Part shown: positions 38,430-52,068 of the stretch, one piece after another | How positions within the stretch are numbered: position 1 is the first letter of the stretch | How the letters are laid out: each line of letters opens with the position of its first letter | From: Diplolepis rosae | Lineage: Eukaryota; Arthropoda; Insecta; Hymenoptera; Diplolepididae | Direction: 5' to 3' | Length of the DNA: 64,000 bases | Assembly: GCA_030998225.1 (NCBI GenBank) | Contig: JAPYXD010000742.1 | Location: 1,984,001 to 2,048,000, forward strand | Notes under the pieces: model-generated | The model's input: the letters and a program-made list of their open reading frames with translations, nothing else | Database searches by the model: none | What the model was told of the DNA's origin: nothing | Made by a program: the position numbers and the translations under genes

Positions 38430-39605
38430 ATTATAAAACATTTTATTCCCAGACGTTAGGATGAAACACATTTTATAATTTCTGCTGTCTCTAAAGACAT
38501 TCCAAAAAAAACTCTCAATCTGAATATGTATTCTAATGAAGTCGTCTTAAAGAATATTACAATACAATTTTTTTGCAATATCGATTTAACGAAATTATAA
38601 AAGATTTTATTCCCAGACGTTAAGATGCAAGATATTTCAATAATTTCTGCTGTCTGTAAGGACCATTTAAAAACCAATTTTAAGCCCGAATATGTATCCT
38701 CGTAAAGTAATCTTTAAGAATATTACAATACAATTTTTTTGCAATGTCGATTTAAGGAAATTATAAAAGATTTTATTCCCAGACCTTAAGATGCAAGATA
38801 TTTCTATAATTTCTGCCGTCTCTAAAGAACATTCAAAAACAATTTAAAGCCTGAATATGTATCCTCATAAAGTCTTTTTTAAAAATATTCCTTTACATTT
38901 TTTTTGCAATATCGATTTAAAGGAATTATAAAAGATTTTATTCCCAGACGTTAAGATGCAAGACATTTCAATAATTTCTGCTGTCTCTAAGGACCATTTA
39001 AAAACCAATTTTAAGCCCGAATATGTATACTCGTAAAATCATCTTAAAGAATATTCCATTACATTTTTTTTGCAATATGGATTTAAGGATATTATAAAAG
39101 ATTTTATTACCAGACCTTAAGATGCAAGATATTTCTATAATTTCTGCCGTCTCTAAAGAACATTCAAAAACAATTTAGAGCCTGAATATGTATCCTCATA
39201 AAGTCTTTTTTAAAAATATTCCATTACATTTTTTTTTGCAATATCGATTTAACGAAATTATAAAAGATTTTATTCCCAGACGTTAAGATGCAAGATATTT
39301 CAATGATTTTTGTCGTCTCTAAAGACCATTCAAAAAACAATTAAATTCTGAATATGTATCCTCATAAAGTCTTCTTTAAGAATATTCCAATAGATTTTTT
39401 TGTAATGTCGATTTAAGGAAATTATAAAACATTTTATTCCCCGAAGGTTAAGATGAAACACATTTTATAATTTCTGCCGTCTCTAAAGACCATTCAAAAA
39501 ACAATTTAAAGTCTGAATATGTATCCGCGTAAAGTCTTCTTCAAGAATATTCCAATTCATTCTTTTTGCAATATCGATTTAAGGAAATTATAAAAGATTT
39601 TATTC
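38430..39605 (+). repeat. 1322 bp tandem duplication, unit 2 (partial identity)
   Basis: Near-identical to unit 1 at offset 1322 bp to about 39190, with G-to-A in GTAAAATC (39035 region), GGATATTATA for GGAAATTATA, and TTTAGAGCC for TTTAAAGCC. After one added T in a T-run the offset is 1323. It follows B (39035), C (39200), D (39366) and E (39531), with rising difference such as CCCCGAAGG in D. At about 39605 it leaves the unit-1 pattern inside E, so the last part was exchanged or the duplication was overwritten there. Confidence 0.82.
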
Positions 39606-40035
39606 CCAGACGTTAGGATGCAAGACATTTCAATAATTTCTGCCGTCTCTAAAGACACTTCAAAAAACAATTTAAAGTCTGAATATGTATCCGCGTAAAG
39701 TCTTCTTCAAGAATATTCCAATTCATTCTTTTTGCAATATCGATTTAAGGAAATTATAAAAGATTTTATTCCCAGACCTTAAGATGGAAGATATTTCAAT
39801 AATTTCTGTCGTCTCTAAAGACCATTCAAAAAGCAATTTTAAGCCCGAATACGTATTCTCGTAAAGTCTTCTTTAAGAATATTCCATTACATTTTTTTTG
39901 CAATATAGATTTAAGGAAATTTTAAAAGGTTTTATTCCTAGACCTTGAGATTCAAGACATTTCAATAATTTCTGCTGTCTCTAAAGACCATTTAAAAACC
40001 AATTTTAAGCCCGAATATGTATCCTCGTAAAGTCT
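39440..40035 (+). repeat. Dispersed duplicate block, copy 1 (partner 47540-48130)
   Basis: Two E-type monomers in a row, the first with GTTAGGATGCAAGAC and AAAGACACTTCAAAAAAC, followed by ATTCAAAAAGCAATTTT and a G monomer with CTTGAGATTCAAGAC. The same series lies 8098 bp downstream (49 monomers). The rare marks AGACACTTC, AAAAAGCAATT and GAGATTCAAG are shared. Confidence 0.74.
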
Positions 40036-41017
40036 TGTTTAAGAATATTCCAATACTTTTTTTGTAATGCCGATTTAAGGAAATTATAAAACATTTTATT
40101 CCCAGACGTTAGGATGAAACACATTTTATAATTTCTGCTGTCTCTAAGGACCATTGAAAAACCAATTTTACGCCCGAATATGTATACTCGTAAAGTCATC
40201 TTAAAGAATATTCCATTACATTTTTTTTGCAATAAAGATTTAAGGAAATTATAAAACATTTTATTACCAGACGTTAAGATGAAACACATTTTATAATTTC
40301 TGCAGTCTCTAAAGACCATTCAATAAACAATTTAAAGTCCGAATATGTATCCGCGTAAAGTCTTCTTCAAGAATATTCCAATTCATTTGTTTTGCAATAT
40401 CGATTTAAGGAAATTATAAAAGATTTTATTCCCAGACCTTGAGATACAAGATATTTCAATAATTTCTGTCGTCTCTAAAGATCATTCAAAAAACAATTTC
40501 AAATCCGAATATGTATCCTCGTAAAGTGTTCTTCAAGAATATTCCAATACATTTTTTTGCAATGTCGATTTAAGGAAATTATAAAACATTTTATTCCCAG
40601 ACGTTAAGATGAAACACATTTTATAATTTCTGCCGTCTCTAAAGATCATTCAATAAACAATTTAAGGTATGAATATAAATCCTCATAAAGTCTTCTTTAA
40701 AAATATTCCATTACATTTTTTTTGCAATATCGATTTAAGGAAATTATAAAACATTTTATTCCCAGACCTTGAGATACAAGATATTTCAATATTTTCTGCT
40801 GTCTCTAAAGACCATTCAAAAAACAATGTAAATTCAGAATATGTATACGCATAAAGTCTTCTTTAAGAATATTACAATACAATTTTTTTGCAATGTCGAT
40901 TTAACGAAATTATAAAACATTTTATTCCCAGACGTTAGGATTAAACACATTTTATAATTTCTGCTGTCTCTAAAGACCATTCAAAAAACAATTTTAAGCC
41001 CGAATACGTATTCTCGT
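40036..41017 (+). repeat. Mixed A/E/H-like satellite monomers
   Basis: Six monomers: A near 40030, a B/A hybrid near 40195, E with GTTTTGCAAT near 40365, a D-like copy with CTTCAAG near 40530, then copies with CTTGAGATACAAG and GTTAGGATTAAAC. Only satellite is seen. Confidence 0.65.
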
Positions 41018-42358
41018 AAAGTCTTCTTTAAGAATATTCCATTACTTTTTTTTTGTAATGCCGATTTAAGGAAATTAAAAAACATTTTATTCCCAGACGT
41101 TAGGATGAAACACATTTTATAATTTCTGCTGTCTCTAAGGACCATTTAAAAACCAATTTTACGCCCGAATATGTGTACTCGTAAAGTCATCTTAAAGAAT
41201 ATTCCATTACATTTTTTTTGCAATATGGATTTAAGGAAATAATAAAAGATTTTTTACCAGACCTTGAGATACAAGATATTTCAATATTTTCTGCTGTCTC
41301 TAAAGACCATTTAAAAACCAATTTTAAGCCCGAATATGTATACTCGTAAAGTCATCTTAAAGAATATTCAATACTTTTTTTTGTAATGCCGATTTAAGGA
41401 AATTATAAAACATTTTATTCCCAGACGTTTGGATGAAACACATTTTATAATTTCTGCTGTCTCTAAAGACCATTTAAAAACCAATTTTAAGCCCGAATAT
41501 GTATCCTCGTAAAGTTTTCTTTAAGAATATTCCATTACATTTTTTTGCAATATCGATTTAAAGGAATTATAAAAGATTTTATTCCCAGACGTTAAGATGC
41601 AAGACATTTCAATAATTTCTGCTGTCTCTAAGGACCATTTAAAAACAAATTTTACGCCCGAATATGTATACTCGTAAAGTCATCTTAAAGAATATTCCAT
41701 TACATTTTTTTCTAATATGGATTTAAGGAAATTATAAAAGATTTTATTACCAGACCTTAAGATGCAAGATATTTCTATAATTTCTGCCGTCTCTAAAGAA
41801 CATTCAAAAACAATTTGAAGCCTGAATATGTATCCTCATAAAGTCTTTTTTAAAAATATTCCATTACATTTTTTTTGCAATATCGATTTAAAGGAATTAT
41901 AAAAGATTTTATTCCCAGACGTTAAGATGCAAGACATTGCAATAATTTCTGCTGTCTCTAAAGACCATTTAAAAACCAATTTTAAGCCCGAATATGTATC
42001 CTCGTAAAGTCTTCTTTAAGAATATTCCATTACTTTTTTTTTGTAATGCCGATTTAAGGAAATTAAAAAACATTTTATTCCCAGACGTTAGGATGAAACA
42101 CATTTTATAATTTCTGCTGTCTCTAAGGACCATTTAAAAACCAATTTTACGCCCGAATATGTGTACTCGTAAAGTCATCTTAAAGAATATTCCATTACAT
42201 TTTTTTTGCAATATGGATTTAAGGAAATAATAAAAGATTTTTTACCAGACCTTGAGATACAAGATATTTCAATATTTTCTGCTGTCTCTAAAGACCATTT
42301 AAAAACCAATTTTAAGCCCGAATATGTATACTCGTAAAGTCATCTTAAAGAATATTCC
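41018..42358 (+). repeat. K-type blocks repeated at 988 bp
   Basis: A K block consists of an A variant (ATTACTTTTTTTTTGTAATG, GGAAATTAAAAAACATT), then ACGCCCGAATATGTGTACTC, then a B variant (GGAAATAATAAAAGATTTTTTACC, CTTGAGATACAAGATATTTC). It starts near 41018 and again near 42006, a spacing of six monomers. The A-variant end recurs near 42370. K-type blocks also occur near 49600-49870, 50600-50770, 53060-53330 and 56700-56930. Confidence 0.72.
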
Positions 42359-45300
42359 ATTACTTTTTTTTTGTAATGCCGATTTAAGGAAATTAAAAAA
42401 CATTTTATTCCCAGACGTTAAGATACAAGATATTTCAATATTTTCTGCTGTCTCTAAAGACCATTTAAAAACCAATTTTAAGCCCGAATATGTATACTCG
42501 TAAAGTCATCTTAAAGAATATTTCATTACATTTTTTTTGCAATATCGATTTAACGAAATTATAAAAGATTTTATTCCCAGACGTTAAGATGCAAGATATT
42601 TCAATGATTTTTGTCGTCTCCAAAGACCATTGAAAAAACAATTAAAAGTCTGAATATGTATCCTCATAAAGTCTTCTTTAAGAATATTCCATTACATTTT
42701 TTTTGCAATATAGATTTAAGGAAATTTTAAACGGTTTTATTCCTAGACCTTGAGATACAAGACATTTCATTAATTTCTGCCGTCTCTAAAGACCATTCAA
42801 AAAACAATTAAAAGTCTGAATATGTATCCTCGTAAAGTCTTCTTTAAGAATATTCTAATTCATTCTTTTTGCAATATCGATTTAAGGAAATTATAAAAGA
42901 TTTTTTACCAGACCTTGAGATACAAGATATTTCAATATTTTCTGCTGTCTCTAAAGACCATTTAAAAACCAATTTTAAGCCCGAATATGTATACTCGTAA
43001 AGTCATCTTAAAGAATATTTCATTACATTTTTTTTGCAATATCGATTTAAAGGAATTATAAAAGATTTTATTCCCAGACGTTAAGATGCAAGACATTGCA
43101 ATAATTTCTGCTGTCTCCAAAGACCATTTAAAAACCAATTTTAAGCCCGAATATGTATCCCCGTAAAGTCTTCTTTAAGAATATTCCAATACTTTTTTTG
43201 TAATGCCGATTTACGGAAATTATAAAACATTTTATTCCCAGACGTTAGGATGAAACACATTTTATAATTTCTGCTGTCTCTAAGGAACATTTAAAAACCA
43301 ATTTTACGCCCGAATATGTGTACTCGTAAAGTCATCTTAAAGAATATTCCATTACATTTTTTTTGCAATATGGATTTAAGGAAATTATAAAAGATTTTAT
43401 TACCAGACCTTAAGATGCAAGATATTTCTATAATTTCTGCCGTCTCTAAAGAACATTCAAAAACAATTTAAAGCCTGAATATGTATCCTCGTAAAGTCTT
43501 CTTTAAGAATATTCCAATAGTTTTTTTTTGTAATGCCGATTTAAGGAAATTATAAAACATTTTATTCCCAGACGTTAGGATGAAACACATTTTATAACTT
43601 CTGCTGTCTCTAAGGACCATTTAAAAACCAATTTTAAGCCCGAATATGTATCCTCGTAAAGTTTTCTTTAAGAATATTCCATTACATTTTTTTTGCAATA
43701 TCGATTTAAAGGAATTATAAAAGATTTTATTCCCAGACGTTAAGATGCAAGACATTTCAATAATTTCTGCTGTCTCTAAGGAACATTTAAAAACCAATTT
43801 TACGCCCGAATATGTATACTCGTAAAGTCATCTTAAACAATATTCCATTACATTTATTTTGCAATATGGATTTAAGGAAATTATAAAAGATTTTATTACC
43901 AGACCTTAAGTTGCAAGATATTTCTATAATTTCTGCCATTTCTAAAGATCATTCAAAAAGAATTTAAAGCCTGAATATGTATCCTCACAAAGTCTTTTTA
44001 AAAATATTCCATTACAATTTTTTTGCAATGTCGATTTAACGAAATTATAAAAGATTTTATTCCCAGACGTTAAGATGCAAGATATTTCAATGATTTTTGT
44101 CGTCTCTGAAGACCATTCAAAAAACAATTAAAAGTCTGAATATGTATCCTCGTAAAGTCTTCTTTAAGAATATTCCAATAGATTTTTTTTGTAATGTCGA
44201 TTTAAGGAAATTATAAAACATTTTATTCCCAGACGTTCAGATGAAACACATTTTTTAATTTCTGCCGTCTCTAAAGACCATTCAAAAAACAATTTAAAGT
44301 CTGAATATGTATCCGCGTAAAGTCTTCTTCAAGAATATTCCAATTCATTCTTTTTGAAATATCGATTTAAGGAAATTATAAAATATTTTATTCACAGAAT
44401 TTAAGATGCAAGACATTTAAATAATTTCTTCTGTCTCTAAAGACCATTTAAAAACCAATTTTAAGCCCGAATATGTATCCTCGTAAAGTCTTCTTTAAGA
44501 ATATTCCAACACTTTTTTTGTAATGCCGATTTAAGGAAATTATAAAACATTTTATTCCCAGACGTTAGGATGAAGCACATTTTATAACTTCTGCTGTCTC
44601 TAAGGACCATTTAAAAACCAATTTTAAGCCCAAATATGTATACTCGTAAAGTCATCTTAAAGAATATTCCATTACATTTTTTTTGCAATATGGATTTACG
44701 GTAATTATAAAAGATTTTATTACCAGACCTTAAGATGCAAGATATTTCAATAATTTCTGCCGTCTCTAAAGACCATTTTAAAAACAATTTTAAGCCCGAA
44801 TATGTATTCTCGTAAAGTCTTCTTCAAGAATATTCCATTACATTTTTTTTGCAATATAGATTTAAGGAAATTTTAATAGGTTTTCTTCCCAGACCTTAAG
44901 ATGCAAGATATTTCAATAATTTCTGCCGTCTCTAAAGACCATTTTAAAAACAATTTTAAGCCCGAATATGTATTCTCGTAAAGTCTTCTTCAAGAATATT
45001 CCATTACATTTTTTTTGCAATATAGATTTAAGGAAATTTTAAAAGGTTTTATTCCCAGACGTTAAGATGCAAGTAATTTCAATAATTACTGCTGTCTCTA
45101 AAGACCATTTAAAAACCAATTTTAAGCACGAATCTGTATACCCGTAAAGTCATCTTTATGAATATTCCAATTCATTCTTTTTGCAATATCGATTTAAGGA
45201 AATTATAAAAGATTTTATTCCCAGACCTTAAGATGGAAGATATTTCAATAATTTCTGTCGTCTCTAAAGACCATTCAAAAAACAATGTAAATTCAGAATA

Positions 45301-47539
45301 TGTATACTCATAAAGCCTTCTTTAAGAATATTCCATTACATTTTTTTTGCAATATCGATTTAAAGGAATTATAAAATATTTTATTCCCAGACGTTAAGAT
45401 GCAAGACATTTCCATAATTTCTGCCGTCTTTAAAGACCATTTAAAAAACAATTTTAAGCCCGAATATGTATACTCATAAAGTCTTCTTTAAAAATATTCC
45501 ATTACATTCTTTTTGCAATATGGATTTAAGTAAATTATAAAAGATTTTATTCCCAGACCTTAAGATGCAAGATATTTCAATAATTTCTGTCGTCTCTAAA
45601 GACCATTCAAAAAACAATGTAAATTCAGTATATGTATACGCATAAAGTCTTCTTTAAAAATATTCCAATACATTTTTTTTTCAATATCGATTTAAAGGAA
45701 TTATAAAAGATTTTATTCCCAGACGTTAAGATGCAAGACATTTCAGTAATTTCTGTCGTCTCTAAAGACCATTCAAAAAACAATGTAAATTCAGAATATG
45801 TATACGCATAAAGTCTTCTTTAAAAATATTCCAATACATTTTTTTTTCAATATCGATTTAAAGGAATTATAAAAGATTTTATTCCCAGACCTTAAGATGC
45901 AAGACATTTCAATAATTTCTGCTGTCTCTAAAGACCATTTAAAAACCAATTTTAAGTCCGAATATGTATCCTCGTAAAGTATTCTTTAAGAATATTCCAA
46001 TACTTTTTTTTTGTAATGCCGATTTAACGAAATTATAAAAGATTTTATTCCCAGACGTTAGGATGAAACACATTTTATAATTTCTGTCGTCTCTAAAGAC
46101 CATTCAAAAAACAATTTAAATTCTAAATATGTATACTCATAAAGTCTTCTTTAAAAATATTCCATTACATTCTTTTTGCAATATGGATTTAAGTAAATTA
46201 TAAAAGATTTTATTCCCAGACCTTAAGATGCAAGATATTTCAATAATTTCTGTCGTCTCTAAAGACCATTCAAAAAACAATTTAAAGCCCGAATACGTAT
46301 TCTCGTAAAGTCTTCTTTAAGAATATTCCATTACATTTTTTTTGCAATATAGATTTAAGGAAATTTTAAAAGGTTTTATTCCTAGACCTTGAGATACAAG
46401 ACATTTCATTAATTTCTGCTGTCTCTAAAGACCATTTAAAAACCAATTTTAAGCCCGAATATGTATACCCGTAAAGTCATCTTTATGAATATTACAATAA
46501 AATTTTTTTGCAATGTCGATTTAAGGAAATTATAAAAGATTTTATTCCCAGACGTTAGGATACAAGACATTTCAATAATTTCTGCCGTCTCTAAAGACGC
46601 TTCAAAAAACAATTTAAAGTCTGAATATGTATCCGCGTAAAGTCTTCTTCAAGAATATTCCAATTCATTCTTTTTGCAATATCGATTTAAGGAAATTATA
46701 AAAGATTTTATTCCCAGACGTTAAGATGCAAGACATTTCAATAATTTCTGCTGTCTCTAAGGACCATTTAAAAACCAATTTTAAGTCCGAATAAGTATCC
46801 TCGTAAAGTCTTCTTTAAGAATATTCCAATACTTTTTTTTGTAATGCCGATTTAAGGAAATTATAAAACATTTTATTCCCAGACGTTAGGATGAAACACA
46901 TTTTATAATTTCTGCTGTCTCTAAAGACCATTCAAAAAAAAATTTTAATTCTGAATATGAATACTCATAAAGTCTTCTTTAAAAATATTCCATTACATTC
47001 TTTTTGCCATATGGATTTAAGTAAATTATAAAATATTTTATTCCCAGACGTTAAGATGCAAGACATTTCCATAATTTCTGCCGTCTTTAAAGACCATTTA
47101 AAAAACAATTTAATTTCTGAATATGTATACTCATAAAGTCTTCTTTAAAAAAATTCCATTACATTCTTTTTGCAATATGGATTTAAGTAAATTATAAAAG
47201 ATTTTATTCCCAGACCTTAAGATGCAAGATATTTCAATAATTTCTGTCGTCTCTAAAGACCATTCAAAAAATAATTTTAAGCCCGAATACGTATTCTCGT
47301 AAAGTCTTCTTTAAGAATATTCCATTACATTTTTTGCAATATAGATTTAAGGAAATTTTAGAAGGTTTTATTCCCAGACCTTAAGATGGAAGATATTTCA
47401 ATAATTTCTGTCGTCTCTAAAGATCATTCAAAAAACAATTTCAAATCCGAATATGTATCCTCGTAAAGTGTTCTTCAAGAATATTCCAATACATTTTTTT
47501 GCAATGTCGATTTAAGGAAATTATAAAACATTTTATTCC
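42359..47539 (+). repeat. Mixed satellite stretch with C*-G' pairs and M monomers
   Basis: About 31 monomers. A C* copy (GTCTCCAAAGACCATTG, near 42600) is followed by G' (TTTTAAACGGTTTTATTCC, near 42730); the same pair recurs near 50030, 53505 and 57140. Two M copies lie near 44830-45060, with E, F and P types near 45170-45890 and 46140-47230. Other marks include TATGAATATTAC near 46480 and a T-run cut to 6 near 47330. No insert or gene is seen. Confidence 0.66.
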
Positions 47540-48130
47540 CAGACGTTAAGATGAAACACATTTTATAATTTCTGCCGTCTCTAAAGACCATTCAAAAAAC
47601 AATTTAAAGTCTGAATATGTATCCGCGTAAAGTCTTCTTCAAGAATATTCCAATTCATTCTTTTTGCAATATCGATTTAAGGAAATTATAAAAGATTTTA
47701 TTCCCAGACGTTAGGATGCAAGACATTTCAATAATTTCTGCCGTCTCTAAAGACACTTCAAAAAACAATTTAAAGTCTGAATATGTATCCGCGTAAAGTC
47801 TTCTTCAAGAATATTCCAATTCATTCTTTTTGCAATATCGATTTAAGGAAATTATAAAAGATTTTATTCCCAGTCCTTAAGATGGAAGATATTTCAATAA
47901 TTTCTGTCGTCTCTAAAGACCATTCAAAAAGCAATTTTAAGCCCGAATACGTATTCTCGTAAAGTCTTCTTTAAGAATATTCCATTACATTTTTTTTGCA
48001 ATATAGATTTAAGGAAATTTTAAAAGGTTTTATTCCTAGACCTTGAGATTCAAGACATTTCAATAATTTCTGCTGTCTCTAAAGACCATTTAAAAACCAA
48101 TTTTAAGCCCGAATATGTATCCTCGTAAAG
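47540..48130 (+). repeat. Dispersed duplicate block, copy 2 (partner 39440-40035)
   Basis: It shares AAAGACACTTC, AAAAAGCAATTTT and CTTGAGATTCAAG with copy 1 and differs at CCCAGTCCTTAAG against CCCAGACCTTAAG. Downstream of about 48130 the copies part (TTTTCTTTAAG against TTGTTTAAG). Confidence 0.74.
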
Positions 48131-51100
48131 TTTTCTTTAAGAATATTCCATTACATTTTTTTGTAATGCAGATTTAAGGAAATTAAAAAACATTTTATTC
48201 CCAGACGTTAGGATGAAACACATTTTATAATTTCTGCTGTCTCTAAGGACCATTTAAAAACCAATTTTAAGACAGATTATGTATTCTCGTAAAGTTTTCT
48301 TTTAAAAATATTCCAATACATTTTTTTTTCAATATCGATTTAAAGGAATTATAAAAGATTTTATTCCCAGACGTTAAGATGCAAGACATTTCAATAATTT
48401 CTGCTGTCTCTAAGGACCATTTAAAAACAAATTTTACGCCCGAATATGTATACTCGTAAAGTCATCTTAAAGAATATTCCATTACATTTTTTTTGCAATA
48501 TGGATTTAAGGAAATTATAAAAGATTTTATTACCAGACCTTAAGATGCAAGATATTTCTATAATTTCTGCCGTCTCTAAAGAACATTCAAAAACAATTTA
48601 AAGCCTGAATATGTATCCTCATAAAGTCTTTTTTAAAAATATTCCATTAAATTTTTTTTGCAATATCGGTTTAACGAAATTATAAAAGATTTTATTCCCA
48701 GACTTTAGGATGAAACACATTTTATAATTTCTGCTGTCTCTAAGGACCATTTAAAAACAATTTAAATTCTGAATATGTATCCGCGTAAAGTCTTCTTCAA
48801 GAATATTCCAATTCATTCTTTTTGCAATATCGATTTAAGGAAATTATAAAAGATTTTATTCCCAGACCTTGAGATACAAGACATTTCATTAATTTCTGCT
48901 GTCTCTAAAGACCATTTAAAAACCAATTTTAAGTCCGAATATGTATCCTCGTAAAGTCTTCTTTAAGAATATTCCAATACTTTTTTTTTGTAATGCCGAT
49001 TTAAGGAAATTATAAAACATTTTATTCCCAGACGTTAGGATGAAACACATTTTATAATGTCTGCTGTCTCTAAGGACCATTTAAAAACCAATTTTAAGCC
49101 CGAATATGTATCCTCGTAAAGTTTTCTTTAAGAATATTCCATTACATTTTTTTTGCAATATCGATTTAAAGGAATTATAAAAGATTTTATTCCCAGACGT
49201 TAAGATGCAAGAAATTTCAATAATTTCTGCTGTCTCTAAGGACCATTTAAAAACCAATTTTACGCCCGAATATGTATACTCGTAAAGTCATCTTAAAGAA
49301 TATTCCATTACATTTTTTTTGCAATATGGATTCCCAGACCTTAAGATGCAAGATATTTCAATAATTTCTGTCGTCTCTATAGACCATTAAAAAAAAAATG
49401 TAAATTCAGAATATGTATACGCATAAAGTCTTCTTTAAAAATATTCCAATATATTTTTTTGCAATATCGATTTAAAGGAATTATAAAAGATTTTATTCCC
49501 AGACGTTAAGATGCAAGACATTGCAATAATTTCTGCTGTCTCTAAAGACCATTTAAAAACCAATTTTAAGCCCGAATATGTATCCTCGTTAAGTCTTCTT
49601 TAAGAATATTCCAATACTTTTTTTTTGTAATGCCGATTTAAGGTAATTGTAAAACATTTTATTCCCAGACGTTAGGATGAAACACATTTTATAATTTCTG
49701 CTGTCTCTAAGGACCATTTAAAAACCAATTTTACGCCCGAATATGTGTACTCGTAAAGTCATCTTAAAGAATATTCCATTACATTTTTTTTGCAATATGG
49801 ATTTAAGGAAATAATAAAAGATTTTTTACCAGACCTTGAGATACAAGATATTTCTATAATTTCTGCCGTCTCTAAAGAACATTCAAAAACTTTTTAAGCC
49901 TGAATATGTATCCTCATAAAGTCTTTTTAAAAATATTCCATTACATTTTTTTGCAATATCGATTTAACGAAATTATAAAAGATTTTATTCCCAGACGTTA
50001 AGATGCAAGATATTTCAATGATTTTTGTCGTCTCCAAAGACCATTGAAAAAACAATTAAAAGTCTGAATATGTATCCTCATAAAGTCTTCTTTAAGAATA
50101 TTCCATTACATTTTTTTTGCAATATAGATTTAAGGAAATTTTAAACGGTTTTATTCCCTAGACCTTGAGATACAAGACATTTCATTAATTTCTGCCGTCT
50201 CTAAAGACCATTCAAAAAACAATTTAAAGTCTGAATATGTATCCGCGTAAAGTCTTCTTCAAGAATATTCCAATTCATTCTTTTTGCAATATCGATTTAA
50301 GGAAATTATAAAAGATTTTATTCCCAGACCTTGAGATACAAGATATTTCAATATTTTCTGCTGTCACTAAAGACCATTTAAAAACCAATTTTAAGCCCGA
50401 ATATGTATCCTCGTAAAAGTCTCCTTTAAGAATATTCCAATACTTTTTTTTTGTAATGCCGATTTACGGAAATTATAAAACATTTTATTCCCAGACGTTA
50501 GGATGAAACACATTTTATAATTTCTGCTGTTTCTAAGGACCATTTAAAAACCAATTTTAAAACCGAATATGTATCCTCGTAAAGTCTTCTTTAAGAATAT
50601 TCCAATACTTTTTTTTTGTAATGCCGATTTAAGGAAATTAAAAAACATTTTATTCCCAGACGTTAGGATGAAACACATTTTATAATTTCTGCTGTCTCTA
50701 AGGACCATTTAAAAACCAATTTTACGCCCGAATATGTGTACTCGTAAAGTCATCTTAAAGAATATTCCATTACATTTTTTGCAATATCGATTTAAGGAAA
50801 TTATAAAAGATTTTATTACCAGACCTTAAGATGCAAGATATTTCTATAATTTCTGCCGTCTCTAAAGAACATTCAAAAACAATTTAAAGCCTGAATATGT
50901 ATCCTCGTAAAGTATTCTTTAAGAATATTCCAATACTTTTTTTTTGTAATGCCGATTTAACGAAATTATAAAAGATTTTATTCCCAGACGTTAAGATGCA
51001 AGATATTTCAATGATTTTTGTCGTCTCTAAAGACCATTCAAAAAACAATTAAAAGTCTGAATATGTATCCTCATAAAGTCTTCTTTAAGAATATTCCAAT

Positions 51101-51413
51101 AGATTTTTTTGTAATGTCGATTTAAGGAAATTATAAAACATTTTATTCCCAGACGTTCAGATGAAACACATTTTATAATTTCTGCCGTCTCTAAAGACCA
51201 TTCAAAAAACAATTTAAAGTCTGAATATGTATCCGCGTAAAGTCTTCTTCAAGAATATTCCAATTCATTCTATTTGCAATATCGATTTAAGGAAATTATA
51301 AAATATTTTATTCCCAGACCTTGAGATACAAGATATTTCAATATTTTCTGCTGTCTCTAAAGACCATTTAAAAACCAATTTTAAGCCCGAATATGTATCC
51401 TCGTAAAGTCTTC
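48131..51413 (+). repeat. Mixed satellite stretch with K, C*-G' and truncated copies
   Basis: About 20 monomers around the 25 bp-deleted copy at 49284. It includes a B-C pair near 48460-48700, A near 48960 and 49600, K marks (GTGTACTC) near 49745 and 50735, a C*-G' pair near 50030-50160 with an extra C in TTCCCTAGACC, and D with GTTCAGATG near 51150. The part from about 49500 to 50400 resembles 52975-53870 at an offset of about 3474 bp (21 monomers). No gene is present. Confidence 0.66.
49284..49424 (+). repeat. 141 bp truncated B-type monomer with 25 bp deletion, copy 2
   Basis: The same breakpoint recurs 15683 bp downstream (95 average monomers), at about 49332. The flanks also agree: ACGCCCGAATATGTATACTC before it, and TCTCTATAGACCATTAAAAA followed by ATGTAAATTCAG after it. 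The two copies must descend from one event and were then separated or copied within the array. Confidence 0.82.
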
Positions 51414-52068
51414 TTTAAGAATATTCCAACACTTTTTTTTTGTAATGCCGATTTAAGGAAATTATAAAACATTTTATTCCCAGACGTTAGGATGAAACAC
51501 ATTTTATAATTTCTGCTGTCTCTAAGGACCATTTAAAAACCAATTTTAAGCCCGAATATGTATACTCATAAAGTCATCTTAAACAATATTCCATTACATT
51601 TATTTTGCAATATGGATTTACGGAAATTATAAAAGATTTTATTACCAGACCTTAAGATGCAAGATATTTCAATAATTTCTGCCGTCTCTAAAGACCATTT
51701 TAAAAACAATTTTAAGCCCGAATATGTATTCTCGTAAAGTCTTCTTCAAGAATATTCCATTACATTTTTTTTGCAATATAGATTTAAGGAAATTTTAATA
51801 GGTTTTCTTCCCAGACCTTAAGATGCAAGATATTTCAATAATTTCTGCCGTCTCTAAAGACCATTTTAAAAACAATTTTAAGCCCGAATATGTATTCTCG
51901 TAAAGTCTTCTTTAAGAATATTCCATTACATTTTTTTTGCAATATAGATTTAAGGAAACTTTAAAAGGTTTTATTCCTAGACGTTGAGATGCAAGACATT
52001 TCCAATCATTACTGCTGTCTCTAAAGACCATTTTAAAAACAATTTTAAGCCCGAATATGTATCCTCGT
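51414..52068 (+). repeat. A-B'-M-N tetramer, copy 1
   Basis: Anchors at 51414 (A), 51570 (B'), 51736 (M) and 51902 (N). B' is marked by TCATCTTAAACAATATTCC and TTACATTTATTTTGC. M is marked by GGAAATTTTAATAGGTTTTC. N is marked by GGAAACTTTAAAAGG and TTCCTAGACGTTGAG. The tetramer is about 655 bp and is followed directly by a second copy. Confidence 0.8.
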
